Translations under genes and position numbers: made by a program
DNA from: Spirochaetota bacterium
GTDB lineage: Bacteria > Spirochaetota > Spirochaetia > Treponematales > Treponemataceae
Direction: 5' to 3'
Length of the DNA: 6,766 nucleotides
NCBI GenBank assembly: GCA_022704725.1
Contig: JAKJFV010000081.1
Span: 276-7,041 of the forward strand
Shown: in pieces, positions 1-6,564 of the stretch
How positions within the stretch are numbered: the first letter of the stretch is position 1
Layout of the letters: every line of letters begins with the position of its first letter
The notes under the pieces: generated by a model
Database searches by the model: none
Seen by the model: only the letters and a program-made list of their open reading frames with translations
Told to the model about the DNA's origin: nothing

Positions 1-1
1 C

Positions 2-3000
2 GGATTAAGCTTAAATTATCCTGTAACTGCTCAAAGATTTTCCAGCTTAGAAGCTTCAGCACCCGGAAACATCAGTGCCGCTGCAGGTATTCACTATACA
101 GATGAGGGATTATCAATACAGAATACAGTCCAGGTACATGCTGTTCATGCCAACCCCTCCGGATTTTTAAGAATTGAAGGGATGGATAAAGAATCTGCAG
201 TAAACTATCTGGGCGAAAAATCTGTACAAAAGATTCCCCCCTCAGTAACGCCTATTCTTAATCCAAGAGGGATGGAAATACTTCCCGGCCTGTTGATCGA
301 AGATCAAATAAATAACAGTACCCTTGAGCCTGTAACAGATACTGATGTAACATCCTATGCGTTTTTATCTTCATGGGAAGTTTCAACAGCAGCAGCTTCC
401 GGCACCGCATGGACTGCCATTGAAATTGACCTGAGTACAAGATCTCAGGATCTCCAAAAAGCCGACCTTTTTTCTATAGCATTTAAAGAGGTGTCGTTCA
501 CCGGCGGTAATGATTATGACATATACCTTCAGCTGGGTAATGCAGAAACTGCTGTAGATAAGGATGTATATGAACGCAGGATGGGAACATGGAAGGTTTC
601 AAAAAAAGAAGGGGAAGTAAATGATCCCGATGTTGTTCAATCGGTAGTGACAGGCTCCTCATACACAGACTGGCAAACAGCGCAGGTAGCGCTCTCAGAC
701 AAGGACAGAAGTCTTATTCAAAGCAGTCCTTTTGCAAGAATAATCTTTGTTCAGCATTGTAACGCTTCTTTTGCAGAAACAGCACAAACATCTATTCTGA
801 CCGGCCCCTATGAAATCATAGTTCCTCAGTTTTCAGCCTCAGGTCCCGGCGCTTTTACCTACAGTTCTTTCGAATCCTCTTCAATGGAAGTTGATGCAAT
901 AAAAAGATTTAACCCCAAAGGGAAAAACACCGTTCAAAACCTTTTGTGGAATAGTACAGGTATTGAAGAAGATGAAAGGTTTATAAGCTGGCGCAGGAAG
1001 ATAGGTCTTATGCCCTTGGATGAGTATAAAAACTTAGGATTTTTCCTTTATGTGAAAGAATCTTCATCCTTTTCTTCTTTTACGCTTAACCTCAACAGCA
1101 GCCTTGAAGGCTTAGAACAGGCCGTATACAGTCTTGCCATTGATGAATCGTATTTTGAGAATTTAGAAAATACATGGATTAGCATTGACATAGATTTGAA
1201 TACGCATAGCGTAAGCATTAACGGAGAAAAAACTGATATTACACTCTCCCGAATGAACAATGCAGTCCCCGACACCCTGGAAATAAGTATTACAACAAGG
1301 GAATGCGACAGCGGCCTCATCCTGATCGATGAATTATTTGCAGGCGGGGTTGATCTTCGCTATGAAATAGAAAATAGATTTATTGCCTCATACAAAGCAG
1401 AAGGCGTAATTGCTGCAGTAAAAGACATTCCTCTCATAAGCGATTTTTCTGCAGAACTGACGGCCGATCCGTCTTACTCTTTTTCCCGCAGTCATTTTTC
1501 TGCACCCCTTAACGCACAAGCTGCTGTCACAGTGAATGTACTTGCCCTTTCAGGAGGAATTTCATCTCTTTACACTGCCCCCGCAGACAGCGCTGCGCCT
1601 CCATTTACAGCCGCTATTACAAGGGTTTTTCACAGCGTCTCAACAGTACCGCTTTTTATTCCATTCACAGTGCTTGCTCTAAGCGAAGATTTTTCTCTTT
1701 CTCCTCAAATGCAGTATGCGCATAAAGCAAACTCAGTTTCACTTAATCTTACAAAACTCAGGTTTCCCTTTTCACTCAAGGCGCAAACCAAAACAGCTCA
1801 TTCCCTGCAGTCGGCGGAACAGAAAGCTTCTGCAGAGGCATCAATCTTTTTCCCTTCAAAATTTGTTGATTATGCTTTTACCGCAAAAGCATCGCTTGAA
1901 CAAAAAACACCGCACGAACAAAGCTATGAGAAGTATTCAGCGGTTTATTCAAATGCAGCACATCTTCAATTTTCAAATGCAGCATTATCATTCCAGAGAA
2001 AAGAAAAGGCAGAGCTTTCTCAAAGTGCAGGATTCTCCTTTTTAAATTTAAAACCTTCTTTTACAATTTCCGGAAGTAATGAGTTTACCAGAATAAAGGA
2101 ACCTGGTACGTCATCGCTCTTAACGCTCAAAACTGATATTCCCTTAACAATAGCAAGGCAGCAGTTTATACTTTCTCATAAAAAAGAACTTGTTGTGAAA
2201 GAAAAAACACAAACAGAGGGTACATACTACGGGGACGTCCTATTTTATACAGAAAACATGAAGAAGTCGTCCTGGTTTTTCAAGGAAGCCTTATTTTATG
2301 ATTTATACTCGCCCTCTTTATTTACAGTCATGAACAGTGAGAATACGAACAACAGCCTCTTCTATACAAGCGCGTACAGCACTGCCTGGAAAAGACCTCT
2401 TTTCCTCAATACACTGGACTTTTTTCTTCCTTCTGCAGCAGAAGCAGGAGCTGCACGTTCTGTAATAAGTACAGGAAACAATCAGGGAACAGATGTTATT
2501 ATTATTAGCGGAGGTCTTGGTTTTACAGCTTTTAACAGCTTCGGTAAATTCAGTTCAAAACAGATAAGCACCTGGTATGAGCAGGATGAATTAATTCACT
2601 CATGGAAGGGAGAGTTTAAATTCTCGAAAGAAACGGGAGAACTTATTGATTATTCCGTCTCTGGGTTTGAGCAGTTTACTATATATATTACCGATACAAA
2701 TACCATACAGCAGTCATCAGATTTTACTCTCTCCGGGAAAAAAACAATTTCTATTAAAACGAGTCTCGCCTGGAACAGACCGGGAACAGCATCGCCTCTT
2801 GCGCTCTTAATAGTGTTACTGTCTCCTGTAGAAAAAGAAAATATCAGTCTTATGAGAAATACCGGTGCAGACTATTCTTTTGAAAAAAACACAGATATTA
2901 AACACAGCATTCTTGGGTATCATGAATTAAAAACAACTATGAACACATATTTCAGCGTGCGTGTAAAGGCATCTGCTTCATGCATATTTTCACAATCGGT

Positions 3001-3052
3001 ATTGGAAAAGATTGATTTTCAGGCTCTTATTGCCGCGAAACTGCTGTTTTAA
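2..3052 (+). CDS. Very large beta-rich envelope protein, probable outer-membrane/surface protein (5' partial)
   Basis: I do not recognise this family by name. The frame is open without a stop from base 2, giving 1016 residues in the window; the true start and any signal peptide lie to the left. The ATG at 182 is only an internal Met. Numbering from the first visible residue, about 120-280 is a beta-rich, Trp/Thr-rich stretch resembling a galactose-binding or jelly-roll fold. About 345-450 looks LamG/concanavalin-like, with the pattern TWISIDIDLNTHSVSINGEK followed by LILIDELFAGG. From about 460 to the end there are many alternating polar/hydrophobic strands rich in Ser, Phe, Ala and Lys, as in a transmembrane barrel or long beta-solenoid. 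The protein ends in AKLLF, and a C-terminal Phe after a beta strand is typical of proteins inserted by BamA. Only three Cys are seen. Inference: surface-exposed N-terminal domains on a C-terminal barrel. Alternatives are an LptD-like or SprA-like giant barrel, or a periplasmic beta-solenoid. The coding call is firm; the function is not. Confidence 0.9.
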   Translation, partial: GLSLNYPVTAQRFSSLEASAPGNISAAAGIHYTDEGLSIQNTVQVHAVHANPSGFLRIEGMDKESAVNYLGEKSVQKIPPSVTPILNPRGMEILPGLLIEDQINNSTLEPVTDTDVTSYAFLSSWEVSTAAASGTAWTAIEIDLSTRSQDLQKADLFSIAFKEVSFTGGNDYDIYLQLGNAETAVDKDVYERRMGTWKVSKKEGEVNDPDVVQSVVTGSSYTDWQTAQVALSDKDRSLIQSSPFARIIFVQHCNASFAETAQTSILTGPYEIIVPQFSASGPGAFTYSSFESSSMEVDAIKRFNPKGKNTVQNLLWNSTGIEEDERFISWRRKIGLMPLDEYKNLGFFLYVKESSSFSSFTLNLNSSLEGLEQAVYSLAIDESYFENLENTWISIDIDLNTHSVSINGEKTDITLSRMNNAVPDTLEISITTRECDSGLILIDELFAGGVDLRYEIENRFIASYKAEGVIAAVKDIPLISDFSAELTADPSYSFSRSHFSAPLNAQAAVTVNVLALSGGISSLYTAPADSAAPPFTAAITRVFHSVSTVPLFIPFTVLALSEDFSLSPQMQYAHKANSVSLNLTKLRFPFSLKAQTKTAHSLQSAEQKASAEASIFFPSKFVDYAFTAKASLEQKTPHEQSYEKYSAVYSNAAHLQFSNAALSFQRKEKAELSQSAGFSFLNLKPSFTISGSNEFTRIKEPGTSSLLTLKTDIPLTIARQQFILSHKKELVVKEKTQTEGTYYGDVLFYTENMKKSSWFFKEALFYDLYSPSLFTVMNSENTNNSLFYTSAYSTAWKRPLFLNTLDFFLPSAAEAGAARSVISTGNNQGTDVIIISGGLGFTAFNSFGKFSSKQISTWYEQDELIHSWKGEFKFSKETGELIDYSVSGFEQFTIYITDTNTIQQSSDFTLSGKKTISIKTSLAWNRPGTASPLALLIVLLSPVEKENISLMRNTGADYSFEKNTDIKHSILGYHELKTTMNTYFSVRVKASASCIFSQSVLEKIDFQALIAAKLLF

Positions 3053-3055
3053 GTG

Positions 3056-5095
3056 TTATTGCAGCGGGGCAAAATATCCGGTTTCATCGCGTCCGGATCT
3101 ATTGTGCAGGTATACTTCTGCTTCGAGTTTGAGAAAATCTTTCCCAAAATTTGTCGGGAGTGATGAAGTATAAGTCAACTGATACGTTCCCCGGGGAATT
3201 GACAGAATATCGGTATAAACAGATGATAAACCCTCTGTTCTATAAACATAATAAACCGATCCGCCGGTCTGCGTGCTTAGGTACTGGATTTCTGCATCAA
3301 GAGCGTTTTGGGAAACATTTATTGTACATAAGGGTATTCCATTATTATTGTAGTACGCGGTTATTTCCGACAAACCGTAACGCTGGAATGAGTTTTGAGA
3401 GACGGCTCCATCAGTTATAATTATTACCGCACGTTTTTTTTCTGCGGTAATTAAATCATTTGCACAAAGACGCAAGGCTGTGTCCAGCACGGAAGATGAA
3501 GTATAGGGAGTCTTAATTAACGATTCGGAAAACTGTGTATATGCCCGGGGTGAATTAATCATCTCGGTAGCAGGAACTGATCCTGCAGAAACAATCCGCA
3601 AGGTTCCCATTCCTTTCATCGACGAAGCAATTTCACGTACCGCAGACTGAACTTCGGCAGTATACTGCTTCATCGAAACAGATCTGTCAATGATGATTGT
3701 GATGTCGGCAAAGGTGTTTAAATCGCCGGAACCGGAGAGCTTTTGGACAGAGACAGGCCGGCTTCCTTCTGTAAGAAAGAAATTAACTTCCTTTAATCCG
3801 ACAACAGGCTGCCTCTGACGGTTTTCCACCTTGAGTTCAACGGTAACATCCGGAAAAGAATCTGCAATTACACGCTCAATCTGTACAAAAAGACCGCCGA
3901 CAAGCTCATTCATCTGAGAAAAAACAGCAATCTCATTTGCCGTAAAGTCTGAGACAAGAATATTCCCGTTTCTATCCCCTGCTGCGCAGGTTATTCTGGA
4001 CGGAGAATTTCCTGTATTACCGACGATTATAACAGCTCCTGTTTCAGGTGATACAGCCTTTATGGTATTTGTATCTGCAGCAAGAAGGTAGCCCTTCCAT
4101 ATTTTTAGAGCTTCGGGATTTTCAAGAGTTCCGTCCGGAACAAGTTTCGTCAGAAAATTCCCTGATGTATCAAAACAATAAATTGTGCCCCGTACTGCAT
4201 CGCTGACGTATACGGTATTATGCAAAATCTGAATTCCCGAAGGTGCAGAAAAGCCGGGAAAATTATTATTTTTTGATCCAAAATCGAACAGAAAAGATCC
4301 TTCCTCATTAAACACGCTTATGCGTGCGTTTCCAAAGTCGCTTACGTAAATATTGCCGCTCTCATCCTGAGCTGCATACTGAGGTCCTAAAAGCTCTCCC
4401 TTCCCTCTGCCTTTTGAGCCGAAACTGCTTATATAGGTACCATCGGGGCTTAAATATGAAAGCCGGTCGCCCTGGTATTCAGTTATTAGAAGATTTCCGT
4501 TATGCAAAAGCAGTATGTCCATAGGCCGGTCAAATCCGGATAAGGTACCCCTTTTTCGATCTATGATAGATCCGTTGACATCAACTTTTACAAGTTCATT
4601 TGAACCATACGCAATAACCCAGGCAGAGCCGTCATTCATGGGAAGAATAGAGACAGGATTACTGAAAAACAATGTGTCGCCCGAACTTCCGGGAAAGGTT
4701 CCCGATTCTGAAAAACGGGGATTCCCCTGAGAAAGCAGACTGATATTCCGCCGTTCCTGAACAACCTCAATCTTATTCTGCAGCAGAAGCCCGCCGTACC
4801 CGGCTTGAGAAGCAAGAGTCCAATGCTGAACAGCAGCACTCTCTATTCCGGAGCGGTAATATGCTTTCCCAAGCCAGTCTAGGATGAGATTTTCTGTAGG
4901 CAGAAACGATAAGGCTTTTTCAAATTGAATAATCGCTTCATTGAAGGAACCGCGGTAATATGACTGTACGCCAAGACGGAATTCTTCCTCTGCCATTCCG
5001 CGGTCAGCAGGAGAAGGCGTCTGCTGAGAAAAAATGAAGACCGGAAGGGTAAAAAATAAAAGGATTAATACCGTTTTGCATCGTAGTGATCTCAT
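3056..5095 (-). CDS. Exported TPR / six-bladed NHL-type beta-propeller / VWA domain protein
   Basis: This 679-residue protein begins with a signal peptide (basic residues R2-K7, hydrophobic core about 8-21, likely cleavage near FIFS-QQ). There is no Cys after the core, so it is not a lipoprotein and should be periplasmic or surface-located. Residues about 35-100 form two TPR-like helical pairs (FRLGVQSYYRGSFNEAIIQF; LGKAYYRSGIESAAVQHW). About 156-400 holds six propeller blades, starting near 156, 199, 246, 292, 334 and 377; the clearest is GNIYVSDFGNARISVF. A short beta segment (about 405-452) resembles the strands preceding VWA domains in VWFA-related proteins. The VWA domain spans about 462-635, with MIDAS motif D470-R-S472-V-S474 and D562 in IIIITDG. 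The usual MIDAS Thr appears to be Ser535. A beta-rich C-terminus (about 636-679) follows. The start is supported by a strong Shine-Dalgarno and an ATGA overlap with the upstream TPR gene. NHL and VWA folds usually bind proteins or ligands, so a scaffold or adhesion role in the envelope is inferred; no enzymatic role is visible. Confidence 0.93.
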   Translation of the reverse strand: MRSLRCKTVLILLFFTLPVFIFSQQTPSPADRGMAEEEFRLGVQSYYRGSFNEAIIQFEKALSFLPTENLILDWLGKAYYRSGIESAAVQHWTLASQAGYGGLLLQNKIEVVQERRNISLLSQGNPRFSESGTFPGSSGDTLFFSNPVSILPMNDGSAWVIAYGSNELVKVDVNGSIIDRKRGTLSGFDRPMDILLLHNGNLLITEYQGDRLSYLSPDGTYISSFGSKGRGKGELLGPQYAAQDESGNIYVSDFGNARISVFNEEGSFLFDFGSKNNNFPGFSAPSGIQILHNTVYVSDAVRGTIYCFDTSGNFLTKLVPDGTLENPEALKIWKGYLLAADTNTIKAVSPETGAVIIVGNTGNSPSRITCAAGDRNGNILVSDFTANEIAVFSQMNELVGGLFVQIERVIADSFPDVTVELKVENRQRQPVVGLKEVNFFLTEGSRPVSVQKLSGSGDLNTFADITIIIDRSVSMKQYTAEVQSAVREIASSMKGMGTLRIVSAGSVPATEMINSPRAYTQFSESLIKTPYTSSSVLDTALRLCANDLITAEKKRAVIIITDGAVSQNSFQRYGLSEITAYYNNNGIPLCTINVSQNALDAEIQYLSTQTGGSVYYVYRTEGLSSVYTDILSIPRGTYQLTYTSSLPTNFGKDFLKLEAEVYLHNRSGRDETGYFAPLQ
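3435..3442 (-). repeat. Homopolymer run, eight A on the coding strand of the VWA gene
   Basis: Eight T on the + strand read as A8 in the VWA region, encoding Glu-Lys-Lys just before the RAVIIIITDG strand. A single-base slip here would remove the second MIDAS aspartate and the C-terminus. It may be no more than ordinary AAA lysine codon usage. Confidence 0.7.
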
Positions 5096-5823
5096 CGGAC
5101 ACCTCCCCTTCCTGTTCCCCTGGCTGCGGAACCATTTTCGTCTCTCTGCGTAGTCTGCTGGCTGTGAATGAGCCTGTAATGTTCAATAATCTCCGCATTC
5201 GAAGAATCTTTGTCCTTCGCTCTCTTACTGTATTGTTTTGCTTCTTTGAGCAGCCCCAGCTGATAATAAACCCAGCCCATGGAGTCTAAAAAAGCAGGAC
5301 ATTCATGATCAAAATCGTAGGCCTTTTTACACAATGACAGAGCCTTTGTTAAATCTTTTCCCGAACAAGCTAAAACATAACCGAGACCGTTCAAAGCTGT
5401 CGGATACTCGCTGTTTATATCAAGCGCCTTCTCATAATAACTTACGGCTGCCTCAGTTTTTTTTTGTACCCAGGCAACATAGGCTAAAGCACAGAACACC
5501 GCCTCGGTCTGATACCCGCCTTCCAGAAGTTTTTTTAATTCAAAATCTGCAAGCCTTGTTCTGCCGGTGAGACTGTAAATAACAGATAAAATAAGACGGC
5601 ATTGATTCATACGGTCATTTTCATCTCCGCCTGTTATAACCTGTTCAAGATAAAGCAGCGCTTCATCATATTTCTGCATTCTGGCATAACAAAGTCCAAT
5701 ATAATAGGCTAGATCGGTACTCGATACTGAAGAATCAGACGGAACAGAAAGAAAAAAAGCCAGTGCATCCTCATATTTTGAGGAGCGGTAAAGTGTAATA
5801 CCTTCTTTTAGGACATTTGACAT
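5092..5823 (-). CDS. Cytoplasmic tetratricopeptide repeat (TPR) protein
   Basis: This is a 243-residue protein made almost entirely of TPR units. Approximate repeats are 2-30 (YRSSKYEDALAFF), 37-66 (YIGLCYARMQKYDEALLYLE), 72-103 (degenerate), 106-138 (ALAYVAWVQKKTEAAVSYYE), 141-173 and 176-209 (MGWVYYQLGLLKEAKQYSKR). No signal peptide or membrane segment is seen, so it should be cytoplasmic. TPR arrays mediate protein-protein contacts; the partner cannot be read from sequence. I chose the ATG at 5823 because GGGAG sits 5 nt upstream. The in-frame ATG at 5835, four codons earlier, has no ribosome binding site. The gene overlaps the surE end by 16 nt, and its TGA overlaps the next ATG (ATGA), so translation is probably coupled in both directions. 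The C-terminus (about 224-243) is polar and Gly/Arg-rich, and its last residues, GRGGVR, are encoded by the next gene's Shine-Dalgarno region. A run of nine A on the coding strand lies at residues 120-122. Confidence 0.92.
   Translation of the reverse strand: MSNVLKEGITLYRSSKYEDALAFFLSVPSDSSVSSTDLAYYIGLCYARMQKYDEALLYLEQVITGGDENDRMNQCRLILSVIYSLTGRTRLADFELKKLLEGGYQTEAVFCALAYVAWVQKKTEAAVSYYEKALDINSEYPTALNGLGYVLACSGKDLTKALSLCKKAYDFDHECPAFLDSMGWVYYQLGLLKEAKQYSKRAKDKDSSNAEIIEHYRLIHSQQTTQRDENGSAARGTGRGGVR
5101..5108 (-). promoter_or_regulatory. Strong ribosome binding site of the TPR-propeller-VWA gene
   Basis: On the - strand GGGGAGGT is followed by GTCCG and the ATG at 5095. This is a near-complete match to the anti-Shine-Dalgarno core with a 5-nt spacer. 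It lies inside the last codons of the upstream TPR gene and fixes the start of the downstream gene. Confidence 0.85.
5457..5465 (-). repeat. Homopolymer run, nine A on the coding strand of the TPR gene
   Basis: Nine consecutive T on the + strand read as A9 in the TPR gene, within codons for Val-Gln-Lys-Lys-Thr. It is the longest mononucleotide run I noticed in the window. A gain or loss of one base would break the protein near its midpoint. Whether it is mutable in nature cannot be told from one sequence. Confidence 0.8.
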
Positions 5824-6551
5824 GATTTCTCCCATGAAGCATCGTTACACGGATGTGCAGAGGGCTGTGCCAGAATTCTGCTTACCGAAACTAAACCTTT
5901 TTTTACGACACAATAGTCGCAGCTTTCATCGCCCTCTGTTTCAACATCCCCGCCGGCGAAAAAAGAATAGTGCTGCCCGTCAGGAGCAATGAAGGGTTTT
6001 ACTCCGTCATTATAATAGCGTTTCGACGGTTTTGTCAGCCGGCACTCGGAATAAGGACCGGGAGACAAGGCATTAATATTTACAAATATGTCTTTGCCGC
6101 ATAGGGACATTAAGTGCTCAAGGTTTTTCATGGTGAAGGATGCAAGAGATGAAAAATCATACATACCGCCGGAGCTTTCCAAACTAACAGCAATACCCGG
6201 AATTCCATATAAAGAAGCCTGCCTTGCAGCAGCTGCTGTTCCGGAGAAAAGTAAATCGGTTCCAAGGTTTGCACCGAAATTTATGCCCGAGAGAATAACA
6301 TCCGGCTTTGACTTTAAAACAGCATTTAGACCGTGCACGACACAATCTACCGGAACACCTGAGCAGGTAAAAGAAAAATCATCATGTTTTACAATTTTAA
6401 GAGGCTTATTCATAATTATACTATGTGAAACAGCCGAACGGTTTTGATCAGGCGCAACAATCCACACCTCATGTTCCTTCCTCAGCATTTGAGCAAGTAT
6501 CTGTAAACCGGTACTTGTTATACCATCATCATTTGTTAAAAGAATTTTCAT
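5808..6551 (-). CDS. surE: 5'/3'-nucleotidase SurE (survival protein E)
   Basis: SurE is a metal-dependent phosphatase of nucleoside 5'- and 3'-monophosphates, with activity on short polyphosphate in some members. It is normally a cytoplasmic dimer or tetramer. This 247-residue protein has the usual family length and all core motifs: ILLTNDDG at 3-10 with metal ligands D8 and D9; APDQNRSAVSHSI at 33-45 with metal ligand S39; SGVPVDCV at 64-71 (the family usually has GTPxDCV); SGINFGANLG at 88-97 with metal ligand N91; and LLFSGTAAAAR at 100-110. The C-terminal part keeps the GLVSVS strand (family GYxSVT) near 223. The catalytic residues therefore look intact. The ATG at 6551 is preceded by TGAGG with a 4-nt spacer and lies 13 nt after the galK stop. 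The 3' end overlaps the TPR gene. In other bacteria surE often sits with pcm, nlpD or rpoS; here it follows galK. Confidence 0.96.
   Translation of the reverse strand: MKILLTNDDGITSTGLQILAQMLRKEHEVWIVAPDQNRSAVSHSIIMNKPLKIVKHDDFSFTCSGVPVDCVVHGLNAVLKSKPDVILSGINFGANLGTDLLFSGTAAAARQASLYGIPGIAVSLESSGGMYDFSSLASFTMKNLEHLMSLCGKDIFVNINALSPGPYSECRLTKPSKRYYNDGVKPFIAPDGQHYSFFAGGDVETEGDESCDYCVVKKGLVSVSRILAQPSAHPCNDASWEKSCQMS
5829..5833 (-). promoter_or_regulatory. Ribosome binding site deciding the TPR gene start
   Basis: On the - strand GGGAG is followed by AAATC and the ATG at 5823. The upstream candidate ATG at 5835 is preceded by GATGCTTC, which has no purine-rich site, and its own G begins this GGGAG. 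The site lies within the surE coding region. Confidence 0.7.
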
Positions 6552-6555
6552 ACGG

Positions 6556-6560
6556 CCTCA
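6556..6560 (-). promoter_or_regulatory. Ribosome binding site of surE
   Basis: On the - strand TGAGG is followed by CCGT and the ATG at 6551. It lies in the 13-nt gap between galK and surE. The spacer is slightly short but workable, and no other start codon near it fits the conserved SurE N-terminus. Confidence 0.6.
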
Positions 6561-6564
6561 ATAC

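Noticed and set aside
182..184. ATG as start of the large + strand gene
   Set aside because: The same frame is open back to base 2 and encodes 60 more residues of similar composition, so this is an internal Met in a gene cut by the window edge.
1716..2045. 109-codon + strand reading frame
   Set aside because: It lies wholly inside the large gene in another frame, with Gln/Lys/Arg/His-rich composition typical of a shadow frame.
3041..3064. CTGC / GCAG pair spanning the two stop codons as a bidirectional terminator
   Set aside because: Four base pairs around a 16-nt loop are too weak to support.
3076..3098. Inverted repeat ATCCGG / CCGGAT with 11-nt loop, 24 nt after the + strand stop, as a terminator
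   Set aside because: The stem is only 6 bp with a long loop and has no real T run on either side (only ATATTTTG on the - strand). It lies inside the VWA coding region and could be chance.
3570..3586. Hairpin GCAGGA / TCCTGC with 5-nt loop
   Set aside because: It is a short stem within the VWA gene with no T tract on either strand, and no regulatory context.
5833..5835. ATG at 5835 as start of the TPR gene (247 residues)
   Set aside because: There is no ribosome binding site upstream, while GGGAG is ideally placed for the ATG at 5823.
6088..6447. 119-codon + strand reading frame antisense to surE
   Set aside because: It is fully covered by the strongly conserved surE gene on the other strand, with no recognisable motifs.
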